Assembly (NCBI RefSeq): GCF_014207355.1
Contig: NZ_JACHEF010000002.1
Location: 992,001 to 1,056,000, forward strand
From: Mesorhizobium sangaii
GTDB taxonomy: Bacteria; Pseudomonadota; Alphaproteobacteria; Rhizobiales; Rhizobiaceae
DNA length: 64,000 bases
Reading direction: 5' to 3'
Below the pieces are notes generated by a model. It worked only from the letters and a program-made list of their open reading frames with translations. It ran no database searches and had not been told where the DNA came from. Positions within the stretch are counted from its first letter, which is position 1. Each line of letters starts with the position of its first letter. Shown here in pieces: positions 62,069 through 64,000 of the stretch. The translations under genes were made by a program, and so were the position numbers.

Positions 62069-62892
62069 CACCCGCGTCCTCCCTTCAGGCTGGTCGTCCG
62101 GTTGAGCACCCAGTCCGCAACCAGGTTGACGGAAATCGCCAGCATGGCGATTGCCGCCGCCGGAATGAGCGCGGCTGCGATGCCGAAGACGATACCGTCC
62201 TTGTTTTCCTTGACCATGCCGCCCCAGTCCGCATCCGGCGGCTGAACGCCAAGGCCGAGGAACGACAGCGTCGACAGGAACAGCACGGCATAGATGAAGC
62301 GCAGGCCGAGTTCCGAAACCAGCGGCGACAGCGCGTTGGGAAGGATCTCGCGGAAAATGATCCACGCGCTGCCTTCGCCGCGCAGCTTCGCCGCCTCGAC
62401 ATAGTCCATGACGTTGATGTCGACGGCGACAGCCCGTGACAGGCGATAGACGCGGGTCGAGTCCAGAACGCCCATCACCAGGATCAGCGTCACCAGGTTG
62501 GTCGGCAGCACGGAGAGCACGACAAGGGCCATGATCAGCGTCGGGATCGACATCAGGAGATCGACGAGGCGCGACAAAAGCGTATCGAACCAGCCGCCGA
62601 ACACCGCCGCCGAGAAACCGAGGATGGCGCCGAGCGAGAATGACAGCGCCGTGGCAAGCACGGCGATGAACAGGGTGATGCGGGCGCCGTAGATCATGCG
62701 CGACAGGAGATCGCGGCCGAGATTGTCGGTGCCCAGCCAATGCGTTGCCGACATCGGTTCCCAGACGTCGCCGACGATTTCGCCATTGCCGTGTGGCGCG
62801 ATCCAGGGTGCGAAGAGCGCCGCCAGCACGAACAGTGCCGTCAGCACGATGCCGATCAGCGCGGGGATGGGGATGCGTTTGATATCGAGCAT
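62068..62892 (-). CDS. dipeptide-type ABC transporter permease (DppC-like)
   Basis: A 274-residue permease with five to six transmembrane helices. The N-terminus (IPALIGIVLTALFVLAALFAPWIAP) and the segment MSATHWLGTDNLGRDLLSRMIYGAR are the DppC/OppC hallmarks; the EAA loop is VMDYVEAAKLRGEGSAWIIFREILPNALSP. It is ten bases after the DppB-like gene. Confidence 0.92.
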   Translation of the reverse strand: MLDIKRIPIPALIGIVLTALFVLAALFAPWIAPHGNGEIVGDVWEPMSATHWLGTDNLGRDLLSRMIYGARITLFIAVLATALSFSLGAILGFSAAVFGGWFDTLLSRLVDLLMSIPTLIMALVVLSVLPTNLVTLILVMGVLDSTRVYRLSRAVAVDINVMDYVEAAKLRGEGSAWIIFREILPNALSPLVSELGLRFIYAVLFLSTLSFLGLGVQPPDADWGGMVKENKDGIVFGIAAALIPAAAIAMLAISVNLVADWVLNRTTSLKGGRG

Positions 62893-62901
62893 ATCCGCCC
62901 C

Positions 62902-63861
62902 CTATTTTGGATGTCTGAGGCGCGGATTGGCGACGATGGCCCCTATGTCCGCAATGATGTTCAGGCTGATGTAGACGGCGGCGAAGATCAGGCCGACCGC
63001 CTGCACCACCGGCACGTCGCGCTTGGTGACGTGGTCGACGAGATACTGCCCCATGCCCGGGTAAACGAAGATCACCTCGACCACGACGACGCCGACGATC
63101 AGATAGGCGAGGTTGAGCATCACGACGTTGATGATCGGCGCGATCGCGTTGGGGAAGGCGTGCCTGCGGATGACGTTGAACGCCGAAAGACCTTTCAGTT
63201 CGGCCGTCTCGACATAAGCTGACTGCATGACGTTGAGGATCGCCGCGCGCGTCATGCGCATCATGTGGGCCAGCACCACCAGCGTCAGCGCCGTCGCCGG
63301 CAAGGCGATCGCCTGCATGCGCTCGCCGAACGGCATGCCGTCATAGACGGTCGAAATGCCGGGGAAGATCTGCCATTTCACGGCAAAGAAATAGACCAGC
63401 ACATAGCCGATGAAGAATTCGGGAAACGAGGTCGAGGCCAGCGCCAGTCCGGAGATCAGCTTGTCGACCCAGCCATTGCGGTAGCGCACCGCGATCAGGC
63501 CAAGGATGATGGCCAGTGGTACGGCGACGATAGCCGCCCAGAAGGCGAGGAACAGCGTGTTCCACAGCCGGTCCTTGATCGACGTTGCGATATCCTGGCC
63601 GCTCGACATGGCTGTGCCGAGATCGCCGGTGAGCACGCCGCCGAGCCAGCGGAAATACCTGATATAGGCCGGATCGTTCAGGCCGAGTTGCTCGCGCAAA
63701 TTGGCGAGCGACTCCGGTGTTGCCGATTGCCCGAGAATGGCTTGCGCGACGTCGCCGGGCAGGATCTGGGTGCCGGCGAAGATCAGGACCGAAACGGCCA
63801 ACAACAGGACGATGCCCAGCGCAACGCGCTGGGCAATTAGCTTCAGGATGGGTGAAGACAT
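62902..63861 (-). CDS. dipeptide-type ABC transporter permease (DppB-like)
   Basis: A 319-residue permease. The first helix region (VALGIVLLLAVSVLIFAGTQILPGDVAQAILG) and the EAA loop YVETAELKGLSAFNVIRRHAFPNAIAPII are typical of DppB/OppB. With the DppC-like protein it forms the channel. It starts 16 bases after the binding-protein stop. Confidence 0.92.
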   Translation of the reverse strand: MSSPILKLIAQRVALGIVLLLAVSVLIFAGTQILPGDVAQAILGQSATPESLANLREQLGLNDPAYIRYFRWLGGVLTGDLGTAMSSGQDIATSIKDRLWNTLFLAFWAAIVAVPLAIILGLIAVRYRNGWVDKLISGLALASTSFPEFFIGYVLVYFFAVKWQIFPGISTVYDGMPFGERMQAIALPATALTLVVLAHMMRMTRAAILNVMQSAYVETAELKGLSAFNVIRRHAFPNAIAPIINVVMLNLAYLIVGVVVVEVIFVYPGMGQYLVDHVTKRDVPVVQAVGLIFAAVYISLNIIADIGAIVANPRLRHPK

Positions 63862-63877
63862 ATCCGCAAAGCCGGGC

Positions 63878-64000
63878 TCAGGCCTGGAGCCAGCACTTCG
63901 CCAGGGCGTAGCCGTTCATCAATTCCTGATGCGGATCATCGACCCAGCCATCAACCTTGGCGCCGGTCGCATCGATGAACTGGTTGAACATTGGCAGGAT
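63878..64000 (-). CDS. ABC transporter substrate-binding protein, C-terminal end (5' part outside window)
   Basis: Forty codons plus a TGA stop (63878-63880) are visible. The residues ILPMFNQFIDATGAKVDGWV, DDPHQELMNGYALAKCWLQA fit the C-terminus of a family 5 (peptide/nickel) periplasmic binding protein, as expected directly before DppB-DppC-DppDF genes on the same strand. The ligand cannot be told from this part. Confidence 0.7.
   Translation of the reverse strand: MLPMFNQFIDATGAKVDGWVDDPHQELMNGYALAKCWLQA

Noticed and set aside
60413..62740. 775-codon version of the ABC ATPase
   Set aside because: The N-terminal 224 residues lie out of frame over the permease gene and are Arg-rich; the ATG at 62068 overlaps the permease stop and starts the true protein.

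Overview
The window reads as chromosomal sequence of a high-GC alphaproteobacterium of the Rhizobiales, most likely Mesorhizobium or a close relative. The evidence is an infC-rpmI-rplT-pheS-pheT block with alphaproteobacterial-type proteins, a complete aglR/aglEFGAK alpha-glucoside locus as in Sinorhizobium, a partial ACC deaminase, two tandem small secreted proteins of a type I associate with Mesorhizobium (DUF680-like), and many intergenic stem-loop repeats of rhizobial style. I see no rRNA, tRNA, integrase, transposase, phage or CRISPR signal, and no nod/nif genes, so this looks like ordinary chromosome rather than a symbiosis island.

Layout. 1-2.5 kb: end of acdS, a benE-like transporter and a coupled alpha/beta hydrolase. 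2.7-9.7 kb: translation block (infC with an ATT start, a membrane methyltransferase, rpmI-rplT, pheS, a GFA-domain gene wedged between pheS and pheT, then pheT and a nucleotidyltransferase-like gene). 9.9-16.1 kb: aldo/keto reductase with divergent LysR, cytochrome b561 plus YceI, an oxidoreductase and an FAD dehydrogenase. 16.3-18.4 kb: small unknown genes running into a dapA-like gene. 18.5-27.5 kb: a putative gamma-butyrobetaine/carnitine catabolic cluster (hydrolase, CaiD-like hydratase, NDP-forming CoA ligase, acyl-CoA dehydrogenase, carnitine dehydrogenase, HD-domain protein, BKACE) with a divergent GlxA/CdhR-type regulator. 27.4-34.8 kb: HAD protein, GNAT, xylA, xylB, TPR protein, LysE exporter. 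35-42 kb: L,D-transpeptidase, PPi-type phosphofructokinase, MBL hydrolase, HtrA protease, a molybdo-oxidoreductase/flavin reductase pair and a VapBC-type toxin-antitoxin. 42.1-44.9 kb: a Rieske oxygenase and its reductase resembling GbcAB (glycine betaine demethylation), preceded by a clear cobalamin riboswitch. 45.3-54 kb: two small secreted proteins and the agl locus. 54-64 kb: LysR, methyltransferase and membrane protein, an ECF sigma/anti-sigma/subtilase operon, a phosphodiesterase and a peptide-type ABC transporter cut by the window end.

How parts fit. The carnitine cluster should yield glycine betaine, the substrate expected for the GbcAB-like pair 15 kb away; that pair is apparently controlled by B12. 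Within the carnitine cluster the HD-domain protein has the six metal-ligand pattern of PhnZ/TmpB-type diiron oxygenases, and the expected betainyl-CoA thioesterase is not visible. Several operon junctions carry members of one superfamily of stem-loop repeats (shared AAAAGTG...GGTTTT core, three different arm sequences), and several of these begin exactly at the upstream stop codon.

All functional assignments rest on motif recognition by eye; no database search was run.
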